NCBI RefSeq assembly: GCF_003857035.1
Contig: NZ_QGSY01000330.1
Location: 1-64,000 of the forward strand
DNA: 64,000 nucleotides
Origin: Micromonospora arida
Lineage (GTDB): Bacteria; Actinomycetota; Actinomycetes; Mycobacteriales; Micromonosporaceae
Direction: 5' to 3'
Shown: in pieces, positions 27,058 to 36,732 of the stretch
Layout of the letters: the number at the start of each line of letters is the position of its first letter
How positions within the stretch are numbered: position 1 is the stretch's first letter
Program-made: the position numbers and the translations under genes
The notes under the pieces: model-generated
Told to the model about the DNA's origin: nothing
Databases searched by the model: none
Seen by the model: the letters and a program-made list of their open reading frames with translations, nothing else

Positions 27058-27250
27058 GTGCAGCAGCGCATCTTGCCGCTGTCGAAACAGGACACGCCAG
27101 GGTTGCTGCAGGCCCTCGCCCGGGTTCCGGACCCACGGGACGCCGCGGCCGGGATGCGGCGCCTGCTTACCACCGCCGGATACGCGCCGATCGCCGACAC
27201 CGCCGACGGGCCGTGGGGCAAGACCACCGGCGGTCAGCGGCAGGCTGGCC
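27058..27250 (+). pseudogene. Possible transposase N-terminal fragment
   Basis: Encodes LLQALARVPDPRDAAAGMRR, reminiscent of the N-terminus of ISAs1-type transposases (LARVPDPR...). The frame then becomes unconvincing and no DDE motif follows. Weak evidence. Confidence 0.25.
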
Positions 27251-27465
27251 TTGGCGCTCGCGCCGGGGTCCGCGCGGCAAGCCCAAGCATGGGGGCGGTG
27301 GCCCCGGAGGGCACGTTGGTCGTCCAGGAGCGGGCTCCACAGCCGTGCAGGGTCAGGTCAACCGCTCATCTGGGAGGGGAGGGGTGGCTGCCGGTGGCTG
27401 CAGGTGCAAGGCCAGCAGATCATGACGTTGATAGGAGCCTCGGGATGGGACGGTAGGCTCTGCCG

Positions 27466-27774
27466 TCAGTCGTTTGCATCTCGCCTGGCAGCGATCTTCA
27501 ACAGACCTTTGTAGAACTCGACAAGTTTATTATCGCTTTGGTCGATCTTCCGCATGCGTTCGATGACGCCCTCAGTGAGAGCGGCGACGATACGCTCGGC
27601 TCGATCTGGTTCCCTGCGGCGCAGGTCTAGCAGACCCATCGCTCGGGCGGGCCGCAGGTGCATAAGCAGATCGTCGTCCTGGAGCATCCCGGCGGGCGCT
27701 GAATCGACAATGTCTTCAAAGACGCCGCCCTGGATGTACCACTCTCGGTCATCGTCGAAGAGCACGATCATCAT
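27466..27774 (-). CDS. Small hypothetical protein
   Basis: 102 aa from MMIVLFDDDREWYIQGGVFE to AARRDAND; acidic and soluble. A central LMHLRPARAMGLLDLRRREP and a charged C-terminal helix are visible. No family recognised. Start chosen at the double Met, giving a compact protein; the frame stays open 16 codons upstream. Confidence 0.55.
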   Translation of the reverse strand: MMIVLFDDDREWYIQGGVFEDIVDSAPAGMLQDDDLLMHLRPARAMGLLDLRRREPDRAERIVAALTEGVIERMRKIDQSDNKLVEFYKGLLKIAARRDAND

Positions 27775-28239
27775 TGCCGTTCCCCCGCACCCCAGGCCCC
27801 TGGCATGACTTGATCTGAGCATAGCTGTCGACGCCGGACAGCTACCGGGAGCGCTCCGCCGCCGAGGCAGTGTCCTTCAAACCCGCGCCCGCCCCGGCTG
27901 CCAACGCCGCCGTGATCACCAGTTCCGCCGACATGGTCCACTCCCGCCTATCGATGACGCCCCATTCTGACCCGGGGGCATCGACCGGTCACACGTGAGA
28001 AGTGTTCGCACGGTGGTAGTGGCGGCCGACGCGCCAAGTTTACGAAGGGCTCCTCTTCGACGATGATGTTGCGCAATCGCCTGGCCAGGGCGAGCGTTAA
28101 CGTTCCAGCAGGGCAATCATCGAGCGCGTGCCGACGGTCGCGCGCGACGCGCCAGTAGGGCGATCAGCAGATCCAGGGAACGCCACGGTTCGATAGCGGT
28201 CACCTGCTCGGCCGCGTCAGGTCCAACAGGGAGCCATCG
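27775..28239. other. Intergenic stretch, no gene seen
   Basis: About 460 nt. Only short frames without ribosome-binding sites; no repeats or strong hairpins noted. Confidence 0.5.
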
Positions 28240-28497
28240 TCACCGTTTCCGCAGGAAGGCGTAGACGATCTTGTTGGAGGCGAATTCCGAGACGTTGACG
28301 AGGTCCCAGCCGAACTGGCCCAGGACCTCGGCGGCGGCAACCGCCTCGCTGACCTTGTCGCCGCTGACGCCGTGATGGGAGACCACGGCCAAGAGGCGAT
28401 AGGGGTACGTCCGAAGATCGGCTTGGCCCTGCAGGATCGCCCGGGCGGTGACCATGCGGGTCCGGGCGATGTGCTCCGGGGTCTCTGCGGCGGTCAT
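28240..28497 (-). CDS. Small hypothetical protein (DUF4177-like shape)
   Basis: About 85 aa from MTAAETPEHIARTRMVTARA. The C-terminal pattern of strand (YRLLAVVSHHG), helix (AVAAAEVLGQFGWDLVNVSE) and strand (NKIVYAFLRKR) resembles DUF4177-type small proteins, where 'GWxLV' is characteristic. Function unknown. An ATG at 28584 is an alternative start. Confidence 0.5.
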   Translation of the reverse strand: MTAAETPEHIARTRMVTARAILQGQADLRTYPYRLLAVVSHHGVSGDKVSEAVAAAEVLGQFGWDLVNVSEFASNKIVYAFLRKR

Positions 28498-28540
28498 ACC
28501 CGGCACCATAGTGGCTGGTCGCTCGGGCAGTCTGCCAGCT

Positions 28541-28750
28541 TCAGAGGTTGCCTGCGGGGCCCAGGTCGTGTCGTCGGTGAACAATCATGTCCGTAATGAC
28601 CTTGCGACTGAATCCTGCACCGATCAGCCTCTTTGTTACCTGGCCGGTGCGCTCGTGGTCCTGGTCGAGTACCAAGCCGTTCAATGACAGGCCGGTCAGG
28701 TGCCTGTCGAGGTAGATCATCAACCCGCCCGACGGGTGTCCAGTCGACAT
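28541..28750 (-). CDS. Small hypothetical protein
   Basis: About 69 aa, including GLMIYLDRHLTGLSLNG and GAGFSRKVITDMIVHRRHD. Start uncertain (28750, 28756 GTG or 28720). It overlaps the possible longer form of the neighbouring gene at 28240. No family recognised. Confidence 0.4.
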   Translation of the reverse strand: MSTGHPSGGLMIYLDRHLTGLSLNGLVLDQDHERTGQVTKRLIGAGFSRKVITDMIVHRRHDLGPAGNL

Positions 28751-28756
28751 CTCCAC

Positions 28757-29107
28757 GCGGCCTCCGCTTCTGTCGAATTGAGGACGTTGTGACCGCGAGC
28801 GATCGGCGGGCGCGGTGGCTACGGCGGCGATTGGTCGGGGAGAAGCACCCGTCCTGTCTGGCCTGGTGGGCGGTGGCCAAGTCCCGCACCCGCATGGCGT
28901 GGTCGCCGCTGGGGCGGGGGGTGACCGGGTGGCCTTCGACGACGGCAGTCGTCACCGTTTTCGTGTTCGGGCATGGCGAATAGGCTGGCCGGCTGCCCGC
29001 GATCGCCCGTGCGCGAGCCAGCCCCATGTTGTGTTAAAGATTCTTGACACCATGTCGGAACTGTTTTACCTTCGACATGTCAAGTTTTTCGTACATTGGA
29101 GCGGGAC
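28757..29107. other. Intergenic region upstream of membrane protein/XRE pair
   Basis: About 350 nt. Open frames on both strands compete and none is convincing. The last ~70 nt (TTGACACC at about 29045, TTTACC and an AT-rich patch) may contain the promoter of the downstream pair. Confidence 0.4.
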
Positions 29108-29527
29108 ATGTCCTCCGAGGAGAAGCGCACCTGGATCTTCGCCCTGATCGGCGCCGTCGTCCCGATCGCCTACCTGGCGACCGTCGTGTCCAAGGTGCCG
29201 GGTACGGACGTGGCGAGGATCGCCTACGTGGGGCCGATGCTCACCTCGATCGGCGTCGGGATCGGCGCGGGCATCGTCCTGTCCATCGTGGCCGCCATGG
29301 CCTCGCCCAAGGATGCGGACAGGACCGACGAGCGCGATCGGGAGATCAACCGGCGGGGGGAGTACGTCGGGTTCTACGTGATGAGCATCGCCGCGATCGT
29401 GCCGTTGGTCCTGGCGATGGCGAAGGTCGAGCACTTCTGGATCGCTCATGCGCTCTACCTGGCGTTCGTCCTGGCCGCGCTCGCCTCGTCGGCGGTGAAG
29501 ATCGTCGCGTACCGGCGGGGCTGGTAG
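29108..29527 (+). CDS. Four-helix membrane protein paired with an XRE regulator
   Basis: 139 aa with four membrane segments (WIFALIGAVVPIAYLATVV, GPMLTSIGVGIGAGIVLSIV, VMSIAAIVPLVLAM and AHALYLAFVLAALASSAVKI) and a charged loop (KDADRTDERDREINRRGE). The ATG follows GGAGCGGGAC. The next gene begins 2 nt after the stop. Small membrane proteins coupled to a short helix-turn-helix gene are a common actinomycete pair of unknown role. Confidence 0.7.
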   Translation: MSSEEKRTWIFALIGAVVPIAYLATVVSKVPGTDVARIAYVGPMLTSIGVGIGAGIVLSIVAAMASPKDADRTDERDREINRRGEYVGFYVMSIAAIVPLVLAMAKVEHFWIAHALYLAFVLAALASSAVKIVAYRRGW

Positions 29528-29529
29528 CC

Positions 29530-29754
29530 ATGGGCAAGCCGACCAGGGTTACCAACTCGATCCGGGCGCTGCGCTTCGCCCACGGGGAGATGACCCAGGC
29601 GGAGTTGGCCGACCGCATCGGCGTGACCCGCCAGACCATCATCGCGATCGAACAGGGCCGCTACTCGCCGTCATTGGAGGTGGCGTTCCAGATCGCGCGG
29701 GTATTCCGGGTGCCACTCGACGAGGTTTTCGGATACCCGGACACCGAACAGTAG
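29530..29754 (+). CDS. XRE-family (YgzD-like) transcriptional regulator
   Basis: 74 aa, almost entirely a Cro/C1 helix-turn-helix: MTQAELADRIGVTRQTIIAI, EQGRYSPSLEVAFQIARVF and PLDEVFGYPD. This short form (YgzD type) consists of DNA-binding domain only. Coupled to the preceding membrane-protein gene (2-nt gap), which it may autoregulate. Confidence 0.85.
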   Translation: MGKPTRVTNSIRALRFAHGEMTQAELADRIGVTRQTIIAIEQGRYSPSLEVAFQIARVFRVPLDEVFGYPDTEQ

Positions 29755-29874
29755 ACCCCACAACGTGACACGGCGCGCGAGGCAACCGCCTCGCGGCCCG
29801 GTTCCACGCACCCGAAATCAAGGGGAGATCCTGCAAACCCCTCAACGCCTCGCCCGGATCGAGAAGGAGCCACG

Positions 29875-30582
29875 ATGCACGCGCTGACACGTACCGCCCG
29901 CATGACCGGGCTGTTCTACCTCGGCAATGCCATCACCGGCGTACTCGGGTTCCTTATTGTCCGCCCGCAGATCTTCGCAGCCGACGACCCCAATGCGACG
30001 CTGGCCAACCTGGCTACGCACGAGTCGCTCGCCCGCGCTGGCGTTGCCTTGGAGCTGGGCATGGTCGTAACCCAGATCCTCGCCGCCGTCTGGTTCTATC
30101 GCCTGTTCCGCACCGTAGACTCCTCTGCCGCGAGCGGGATCGCCGCCTTCGGCCTGGTCAACACGATCGTGGGCCTCGTGAGCGCGGCACTGTTGGCCAC
30201 GACGGTCGAGGTATCGGTCGACCCGGTCGGCGACGCGGCGGCCAACGTCCAGGTTCTGTACCTGGTCAGCGACAACCTGTGGGGCGTGGGAGCACTGTTC
30301 TTCGGCCTGTGGCTTATCCCCATGGGCTGGTGCGTGCTGCGATCGGGCTGGATGCCCCGCGTCCTGGGCTGGACCCTCGTCGGTGGCGGTGTCGGGTACG
30401 TGCTCAGCGCGTTCATCAGATACCTCGCCCCTGACGCACAGGTCGTCGCCGAGGCACTTGCGTACCCCGCATCCGTCGGCGAGTTCTGGATGGTCGGCTA
30501 CCTGCTCATCCGCGGCGTGCGCCGGCAGGTACTGGACGAAGCGCCGCCAACCGTTCACCCGCCGACGCCGGTGGCGAGCTGA
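29875..30582 (+). CDS. DUF4386 family membrane protein
   Basis: 235 aa with about six membrane helices; ALTRTARMTGLFYLGNAITG at the start and VSDNLWGVGALFFGLWLIPM in the middle match the DUF4386 family. Preceded by GAAGGAG at good spacing. Function unknown. Confidence 0.8.
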   Translation: MHALTRTARMTGLFYLGNAITGVLGFLIVRPQIFAADDPNATLANLATHESLARAGVALELGMVVTQILAAVWFYRLFRTVDSSAASGIAAFGLVNTIVGLVSAALLATTVEVSVDPVGDAAANVQVLYLVSDNLWGVGALFFGLWLIPMGWCVLRSGWMPRVLGWTLVGGGVGYVLSAFIRYLAPDAQVVAEALAYPASVGEFWMVGYLLIRGVRRQVLDEAPPTVHPPTPVAS

Positions 30583-30965
30583 AGCGTTGCCTAATGCACG
30601 CCGGGAAGGACCTGGCAGCCTAACCAAGATCCAGAATCACTCAGATAGAAACGCACCCGCCGCGCGATGAGAACGACAAGGCCTCCTAAGAGGGCGGTAC
30701 GTGCACCTGTCACTTCGTCGAGGAGTACGGGCCGCCCTCCGAACGCGACGGCTACTGACCGCCCCGCCACCCGACCGGGCCCCGAACCTCATGGTGCGGA
30801 GCCCGGCAGGTGGATGGTCGTGTTAAGCGACTGCCGCGGCGACTTTCACCGGCGGGATGCCGCAGCCTTCGGGAAGCTCGGCGAGGGGCGGCGGGGAAGG
30901 CCGGAGACGATCCACAGCCGCATGATGTCGTGGGTGACCAGCGGGCCGGCGCCCGTTCCGTCCTC
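30583..30965. other. Intergenic stretch, no gene seen
   Basis: About 380 nt between convergent genes. One open frame spans it without a plausible start. A short stem (CCTCTTAGAAGAGG near 30962) lies at the end of the secreted-protein gene. Confidence 0.45.
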
Positions 30966-31430
30966 TTAGAAGAGGGTTGCCTGGGTGCACGACGAGACCG
31001 CGCCAGCACCGTTGATCCTGCAGCTGTAAATCTTCACATCGCGAACGTCTTTGAAGGTCCAGCTGTGATCCACAGTGTCGTAGGCCCCGGTGGTCACCTT
31101 GATCGGGTTGGCAGTCGAGTAGACCCATGAGCTGCCGTTCCACTTGTAATAGGTCAGGTGCAGCGCCGCACCGTAACCATCCGGGCAGAGATCACGCTCC
31201 CATGCGTCGAAGCCACCTGCGAATGCCTGGTAGCCACCTTTGACGCCGCCATTCGCGTAGTAGGTGTACGTGCCCCCCGCCTTGGTCGTCATATCACAGC
31301 CGCGGCCCGAGTCAGCTGGTCCGTTGGCATAGAAGTTCAGCGTGGTGGCGGCGCTGGCCGGCGCGGAGAATGCCAAAACTGCCGTCGCCGTTGCGCAGGC
31401 CACCATGGCCGTCCTCTTGATGAATCTCAT
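30966..31430 (-). CDS. Secreted hypothetical protein
   Basis: 154 aa with a clear signal peptide (MRFIKRTAMVACATATAVLA, cleavage after ASA). The mature domain is rich in Tyr, Gly and Trp (TYTYYANGGVKGGYQAF, LTYYKWNGSSWVYST, DHSWTFKDVRD) with four cysteines. It may be a small beta-rich extracellular protein. GGAGG lies upstream. No family recognised. Confidence 0.7.
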   Translation of the reverse strand: MRFIKRTAMVACATATAVLAFSAPASAATTLNFYANGPADSGRGCDMTTKAGGTYTYYANGGVKGGYQAFAGGFDAWERDLCPDGYGAALHLTYYKWNGSSWVYSTANPIKVTTGAYDTVDHSWTFKDVRDVKIYSCRINGAGAVSSCTQATLF

Positions 31431-31574
31431 GAGTGCGTGAAACCTCCATGCTCTAGCGATCGTGGAGAGACAGGGTCAAGTCCCCGTATCGCGCTTACGT
31501 GGGTGCGCGAGTCGACCTGCCAGCCATTGTGGACGCCACGAGTCAGGATGGCGTTAGCGCAGAGCGCACGCCGC

Positions 31575-32564
31575 TTAGCTCTCGACGCCGACCAGGCTGT
31601 GCGGAACCATCTCCCGATACTCGCTCGGCGTCATGTCGTAGGAGAGCCGGAATGTCCGGGTGAAATCGGCCGGTCGCGGAAAGCCCCAGCGCAGCGCGAT
31701 CGCGTGGATCGGACGGCCTCGCAGCCGGGGATCGGCGAGATCGCGGCGGCAACGGGCCAGTCGTTCACGACGGATCCAGGCTGAGACGGTCAAGTCCTGC
31801 TGCCGGAAGAGTTGGTGGAGATGGCGGACCGAGATCTGGTGCGCGGCGGCGATGGTCACCGGGGACAGCTCCGGATCACCGAGGTGCTGTTGGATGAAGG
31901 CGTGAATGCGCAGCATAAGAGCGTTCTGAGGGCTCTCGGGCGGCAGTTCGCATCCAGCGCCGAGTTCGCGGGCGAGTGTGATGGACAGTAGATCGAGGAA
32001 GACCGTGGCCAGCCGAGGGCAGTCCGCAGGCTCGTAGTGGTCTGCGTCCCTGACCAGTCCGAACAGGAACTGTGCGACCAAACCTCCCGTTCCGACTCTC
32101 CCGGACATGCGTGCGCCGAGCAGTTGCTCGAAGTTGCGCGTGGGCAGCAGCGCTCTGGGAAACTGTGCCACCACCGTGCGAGCCACGACCGGAGTCGCGG
32201 CGGTCACGTGCGCCTCGTATGGGTGTGACGTGTCGTAGAGCACGAGGTCGTCCGGCCCCGCGATGCTTTCCCGGCCGCCTTGGGCGATTCCTTGCTTGCC
32301 CTCCAGGATCATCCCCAAGCTGAGGTACTCGGGGTCGTTCTGCCGGATCAATCTCGGCGTGCGCCTACACCGCAACGAGGGATACGTCATCGCGACGATC
32401 TGGACCGCGCCCAGGTCGAGATGTTGCATCGTTGCCCGAAAGTCCTGGTGCGGGCTTTCGGTGGCTATGTCCGAGGCCGCGAGCGATCGCATCGCCATTT
32501 CGTGCCAGCGGTCGAATCGCTCGTCGACCGGGAAGTCCGTGCTGTCGAACAACGTCTGGATCAT
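31575..32564 (-). CDS. AraC-family transcriptional regulator
   Basis: 329 aa. The N-terminal ~200 residues fit the AraC-binding-like domain (DFRATMQHLDLGAVQIVAMT, DDLVLYDTSHPYEA). The C-terminal pair of helix-turn-helix motifs reads VTIAAAHQISVRHLHQLFRQ and HAIALRWGFPRPADFTRTFR, ending MTPSEYREM. The ATG at 32564 has AAAGG at 9 nt; two further ATGs just upstream are possible. No obvious target nearby. Confidence 0.85.
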   Translation of the reverse strand: MIQTLFDSTDFPVDERFDRWHEMAMRSLAASDIATESPHQDFRATMQHLDLGAVQIVAMTYPSLRCRRTPRLIRQNDPEYLSLGMILEGKQGIAQGGRESIAGPDDLVLYDTSHPYEAHVTAATPVVARTVVAQFPRALLPTRNFEQLLGARMSGRVGTGGLVAQFLFGLVRDADHYEPADCPRLATVFLDLLSITLARELGAGCELPPESPQNALMLRIHAFIQQHLGDPELSPVTIAAAHQISVRHLHQLFRQQDLTVSAWIRRERLARCRRDLADPRLRGRPIHAIALRWGFPRPADFTRTFRLSYDMTPSEYREMVPHSLVGVES

Positions 32565-32573
32565 CGTCATCAT

Positions 32574-32892
32574 CCTTTCGGCACAGGACAGACAGCAAGA
32601 AACCAGGGCGACTACATAGTCCGGCGTCTCTATGGGGATTAGAGCACACCGTGAGTACTGCACCGCGTGCGCTTGTGGGGTTGAGGAACATCGACGTCAA
32701 GACGTGCGGTCGACGATGATCTTCAGCGGCAGGCACCGGCCACAGGTTCGCCGGTCGCGCACCTCCGGCGGCGGTTCCCCCAGCGACGCGACCGCCATCG
32801 GTGTTCGTGGCACAGATGGTCGGCAACCGCCTGGGCCGTGTTTCAGAAGTGCTCGTGTTGGGCCTACTCGGCACGATGGGTAGCCTGCCGGG
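32574..32892. other. Divergent intergenic region (AraC / GNAT)
   Basis: About 320 nt that should hold promoters for both genes; no specific operator recognised. Confidence 0.4.
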
Positions 32893-33399
32893 ATGGCAAA
32901 GGTTGTCACCTACCTGGAGATGAATAACGCCAAGGACCTGCGACCTGGGAAGGTGGTGCCGGAACTTCTCCTACGGCGCGTTGACGGTGGCCTGCCGCTC
33001 GTGCGTGCCACCAATGCTCAGGTCGGAGCCCCCTACGGGTGGCGGAGTGCGTCTCGCACGAACGAAGAGTGGCAGGAGCTGATGCGGTGTCGTCCGTGGC
33101 GCCAGTACTGGTTCATCACCCTGAAGGACGAGACCGTGGGGGTTGCAAATTTGGAACCCCAGCCTGAAGGTGCTGTGGAGATCACCACCTTTGGGCTGTT
33201 ACCCGAATATGTCGGGAGGGGTCTCGGTGGCCATGCGCTGACGCTGACCATCAGGCAAGCATGGGACAGTGAGGCCGTGGAGTCTCCGGCTGTACGCAGG
33301 GTTTGGCTGCACACATGCTCGTTGGACCATCCGAATGCACTACGCAACTATCAACGACGCGGCTTGACTGCCTATCGCACCGCGGTTGAAGCCGAGTAA
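32893..33399 (+). CDS. GNAT-family N-acetyltransferase
   Basis: 168 aa. The acetyl-CoA site is visible as ITTFGLLPEYVGRGLGGHAL (Q/RxxGxG/A-type pyrophosphate loop), followed by VWLHTCSLDHPNALRNYQRR, the conserved beta5-alpha4 region. Substrate unknown. Confidence 0.85.
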   Translation: MAKVVTYLEMNNAKDLRPGKVVPELLLRRVDGGLPLVRATNAQVGAPYGWRSASRTNEEWQELMRCRPWRQYWFITLKDETVGVANLEPQPEGAVEITTFGLLPEYVGRGLGGHALTLTIRQAWDSEAVESPAVRRVWLHTCSLDHPNALRNYQRRGLTAYRTAVEAE

Positions 33400-33525
33400 T
33401 AGCCAGCTCAGGCCGAATCATCGTGGAGCGCGCCGACCAGCTCGCCCGCCGGCCCGCCGAAACCGCGCCTTGCCGGATCGCCGCCCGGACTCCGCCTCGC
33501 CTCGACCGCCCTCATGAAACAGGCC

Positions 33526-36500
33526 TTAGCCGTCCCGGCACTCCGGCAGGGCGAGCAGGGCGTCCACGCCGTCCTCCACTGCCCGCAGCGATCGGGAGCC
33601 GTCGGCCCGCCGGATCACCCGCACCGGCACCGGCGGCCCGGACGGACGCCGGGCCCGGAGCCCGAGCCGGCGGACCTCCAACAGTCCGGCCGCCTGGGTG
33701 ACCGGCACCCGTACGTGGCTGCCGTCCGCATTGTCCACGCCGACGGCGACCACCGTCCGGACGCCGTCGATCAGAACGGTCCGGACACACGTGACGTCCA
33801 GCGGGAGTGCCCCGTAGTCGGGATCCGGTCCGCGGTTCAGCCGCAACCAGCCGTCGCTGGCTTCCAGCGGTCCGGTCGGCGGCAGCGCTTCGGCGGTCGC
33901 CGGCACCACCTCGTCACCGATCCACGTCCACGGATCGGCTCGCCGGTGCCAGGACCACGACCCGCGGACCCGGCCGGGAACCGGCAGCCGCGTCACGGCC
34001 GGATCGCGGAGGACGGGGCCACGCCGGACGGTCGGTGAGATCCGGGCCAGGGCGGGGGCGGTCCAGGACCGTTCCAGCGTGACCGCCTTGCGGGGCAGCA
34101 GTCCGGTCGTCACGTGCACCCGTGAGCCGGGCACCATCAGCAGAGTCAGCATCACCGGCGATCCCGGCTGCACCGTGAACGTGCCGGAGGGGTTCACGTA
34201 GGCGGGTAGCGTGTCGCCGTCCCCGGCCAGGTCGGCCACCGCCGGGTCGACCACCAGCAGGCGTCCGTGCTCGTCGGCGACGAAGGCACCGAGCAGGCCG
34301 TCCTGCAGGTGACCGAGGACGCCGAGCCGGACGGGAAGCGCCGTGACGGCCAGTGCGGGAGGCCGGCGCGGATCCTCCACCTCGATGGCGAGCCGGGCCC
34401 GGACCACCGCGACCGGATGTCCGAGGAGCAGCCCGAGGTGTTCGGTACCGGCCGCGCCCACCTCGTCCACGGTCATTCGAGTGACGTCGAGAACGCGTCG
34501 CAGAGCTTCCAGAGCGGGGAGCGTACGCAGGTGGGCCGGCAACGCACGCAGCCCCCGGTCGGCGGCCAGCACCCGATCGGCCACGGCGGCCAGCACTGTG
34601 TTCGGCACGTCACGGTCCGGCCCACCACCCACCTGGGCCGCGGTGCCCGGCTCGGCCTCCCAGACCGTCCCGGCGACCGGGTCGGGCCGCAGCCGGCCGA
34701 GACCACCGCCGTCCGCGTCGAACAGCTCGACGCTGCCGTCGAGTGGACTGGCCAGCAGGTAACCCGCGATCGGAGCTGTGCCGTCGACCGCCTCGGCCGT
34801 CCCACCGGCGCCGTCGGTGAACCGCATCGACACCCGGGCCGGCGCCGGCGGGTCGGCCACCGGACTTCCCCGCTCGCGGACGACCGGCTCCAGCGGGTCG
34901 CCGCGCAGGCGGGCGGCGAGGTCCGCCAGGGAACCGGACAGCAGGTCCAGCGGCGTGTTCTGCTCGGCCATCGTGGCGGCGTGCGCGGTCAGGACCGTCG
35001 ACCCGGTGAGCAGTCGGGTCGGCTTGCCGGCCGGCGCCGCACCGGCCGGCACGAAGTCGAGGTCATCGAGCGTCCAGTCGTGCACTCCGCCCGGTGAGGG
35101 GACGTACCCGAGCGACCAGTCGAGCCGGAACGGCGCCCACGGGCGGCCGGGCGGGGTCAGCGCCAGGGGCGACGGCAGCGCGCCCACCACCGTCACGCCG
35201 GTCAGGCCGCCGCTCGGCAGCGCGTCGGGGTCGCGGAGCAGCCACAGCCGGGCCCTGGCCGCGGCCAGCAGGCTCGGCCGGCCCGGTGGCGCCGACGCGA
35301 GGTCCGGGGCCGAGCCAGGGTCCGTCGCCGCCAGCTCGACGAGCAGGTTCGCGCAGTCCGGTGCCGGCACCGGCAGACCGGCCAGCGGGTCGTCCGGGAG
35401 AGCCTCGGCGCCGAGGCCAAGCTTCGGCGGGATGCCGACGCCGAGCACCGTGACGGTGGTCCGGCAGACCAGGTGCCCGGTCGGGGTGTATCGGCCGTCG
35501 CCACCGTGCCGGAATCCCCGGCCCGCCCCCTGCAGCACGACCACGGGATCCTTGGCGTGCCAGGTACGCGGTCCGGGCCGGCGGACCTCGACCAGCCGTC
35601 CGTGCGGCGCCGGGATCGGCACCGGCCCGGGAAGGCCAGGGCCGCCCGGACCAGGGCTGTCGACCACCGGGGCGGAGGGCGGCGACGGCTGCCACACCAC
35701 CTCCGTCACCGGGCGCCCCGGGCGGTGACCGAACCGGGCCCGGTGCAGCGCCGCGTCCAGCCGGGCCGGCCAGTCCGGGAGATCGAGCCGGTCGGGGGCG
35801 CTGAGCAGGGCAGTCTCGGTCAGCCGGTGTACCAGCGGGCCGCCGGGAACGCCGGACGCCTCGTCCCGGTCACGGCGCCCGCCCTCCGTACCGTCCTCGG
35901 CGGTCAGCGCCAGCGTCGCCACCGCCGCGGCCGTCGTGTCGCCCACCGCGACCACGACCTCCGCCGGCACCGGCCGGGCCTCGGCCTCGGCCCCGAGGTC
36001 ACCGCCGCCCGGCCAGCGCGGCTGCGGCCAGCCGATGGCGACCCCCGAACCGTGGAACAGACAGGATGTCGGCACCGGATCGGCACCGGAGGACCGCGGA
36101 TCGAGGCTCCACCCGAACTCCTCCAGCAACGTCCAGAAGCGAGCCTCGTCCGCCCCGGTCAGCGGGTCGGCGCCGGCCCGGCCGTACCAGCCGCAGACCA
36201 GGTAGGCGATCGACTGCGCGGCGCGGCCGACGTCGAGCAGGTCGTCGTAGAGCGCGAACCGCCCGAGCACGTTGTCGTACGCGGCAGTCCAGGCCGGGTC
36301 TCCTGGACCGAGTGCGGTTATCGGCGGCGTCAGGTCCGGCAGCTCGATGTCGGGCAGGTCCGGCAGGCCCGGTCCGGGCCCGGGCAGGCCCGATCCGCTC
36401 CCCGGCGGTAACAGCCAGGTTCGCACCGTACGGGTGGGCGCGGTGGCTGGGCCGCTGAGCCGGACCACCAGCCACCGGTCCGGCAATACCGGGAACACCG

Positions 36501-36732
36501 GTTCGACGGCGTCCCGGCCGGCCCGGGTCAGCGCGTCGGGCACGGCCCAGTGCAGGTGGGCGCCGGGCGGCCGGCCGTCGGCGAGCTCGGTGAACGGCTC
36601 CGGGGCGAGCCGTTGCCGGCGGGGTCCTCCGGCGCCGGCGACCGGCTGGGTCATCGCCGTGGTCGCCCAGCGTTCGTGCTCGTCACGGACCACCAGCACG
36701 TCGAGCTGCACCGGAACCAGCAGGCGGGTCAC
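33526..36732 (-). CDS. Unknown 1068-aa protein, last gene of the DUF6603 operon
   Basis: GTG start overlapping the preceding stop by 4 nt (GTGA). A Gly/Pro/Asp-rich linker (LPPGSGSGLPGPGPG... around residues 105-140) separates an N-terminal domain beginning TRLLVPVQLDVLVVRDE from a long second part. Other recognisable pieces: WLLPPG, WTLLEEFGWSLDPRSSG, HAKDPVVVLQGAGRG, FRLDWSLGYVPSPGGVHDW. No signal peptide or membrane helix. I recognise no family. Strict coupling to four upstream genes implies a shared assembly or pathway. Confidence 0.75.
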   Translation of the reverse strand: MTRLLVPVQLDVLVVRDEHERWATTAMTQPVAGAGGPRRQRLAPEPFTELADGRPPGAHLHWAVPDALTRAGRDAVEPVFPVLPDRWLVVRLSGPATAPTRTVRTWLLPPGSGSGLPGPGPGLPDLPDIELPDLTPPITALGPGDPAWTAAYDNVLGRFALYDDLLDVGRAAQSIAYLVCGWYGRAGADPLTGADEARFWTLLEEFGWSLDPRSSGADPVPTSCLFHGSGVAIGWPQPRWPGGGDLGAEAEARPVPAEVVVAVGDTTAAAVATLALTAEDGTEGGRRDRDEASGVPGGPLVHRLTETALLSAPDRLDLPDWPARLDAALHRARFGHRPGRPVTEVVWQPSPPSAPVVDSPGPGGPGLPGPVPIPAPHGRLVEVRRPGPRTWHAKDPVVVLQGAGRGFRHGGDGRYTPTGHLVCRTTVTVLGVGIPPKLGLGAEALPDDPLAGLPVPAPDCANLLVELAATDPGSAPDLASAPPGRPSLLAAARARLWLLRDPDALPSGGLTGVTVVGALPSPLALTPPGRPWAPFRLDWSLGYVPSPGGVHDWTLDDLDFVPAGAAPAGKPTRLLTGSTVLTAHAATMAEQNTPLDLLSGSLADLAARLRGDPLEPVVRERGSPVADPPAPARVSMRFTDGAGGTAEAVDGTAPIAGYLLASPLDGSVELFDADGGGLGRLRPDPVAGTVWEAEPGTAAQVGGGPDRDVPNTVLAAVADRVLAADRGLRALPAHLRTLPALEALRRVLDVTRMTVDEVGAAGTEHLGLLLGHPVAVVRARLAIEVEDPRRPPALAVTALPVRLGVLGHLQDGLLGAFVADEHGRLLVVDPAVADLAGDGDTLPAYVNPSGTFTVQPGSPVMLTLLMVPGSRVHVTTGLLPRKAVTLERSWTAPALARISPTVRRGPVLRDPAVTRLPVPGRVRGSWSWHRRADPWTWIGDEVVPATAEALPPTGPLEASDGWLRLNRGPDPDYGALPLDVTCVRTVLIDGVRTVVAVGVDNADGSHVRVPVTQAAGLLEVRRLGLRARRPSGPPVPVRVIRRADGSRSLRAVEDGVDALLALPECRDG

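Noticed and set aside
28633-28983. 117-codon plus-strand frame
   Set aside because: Overlaps a better minus-strand candidate, with no convincing start.
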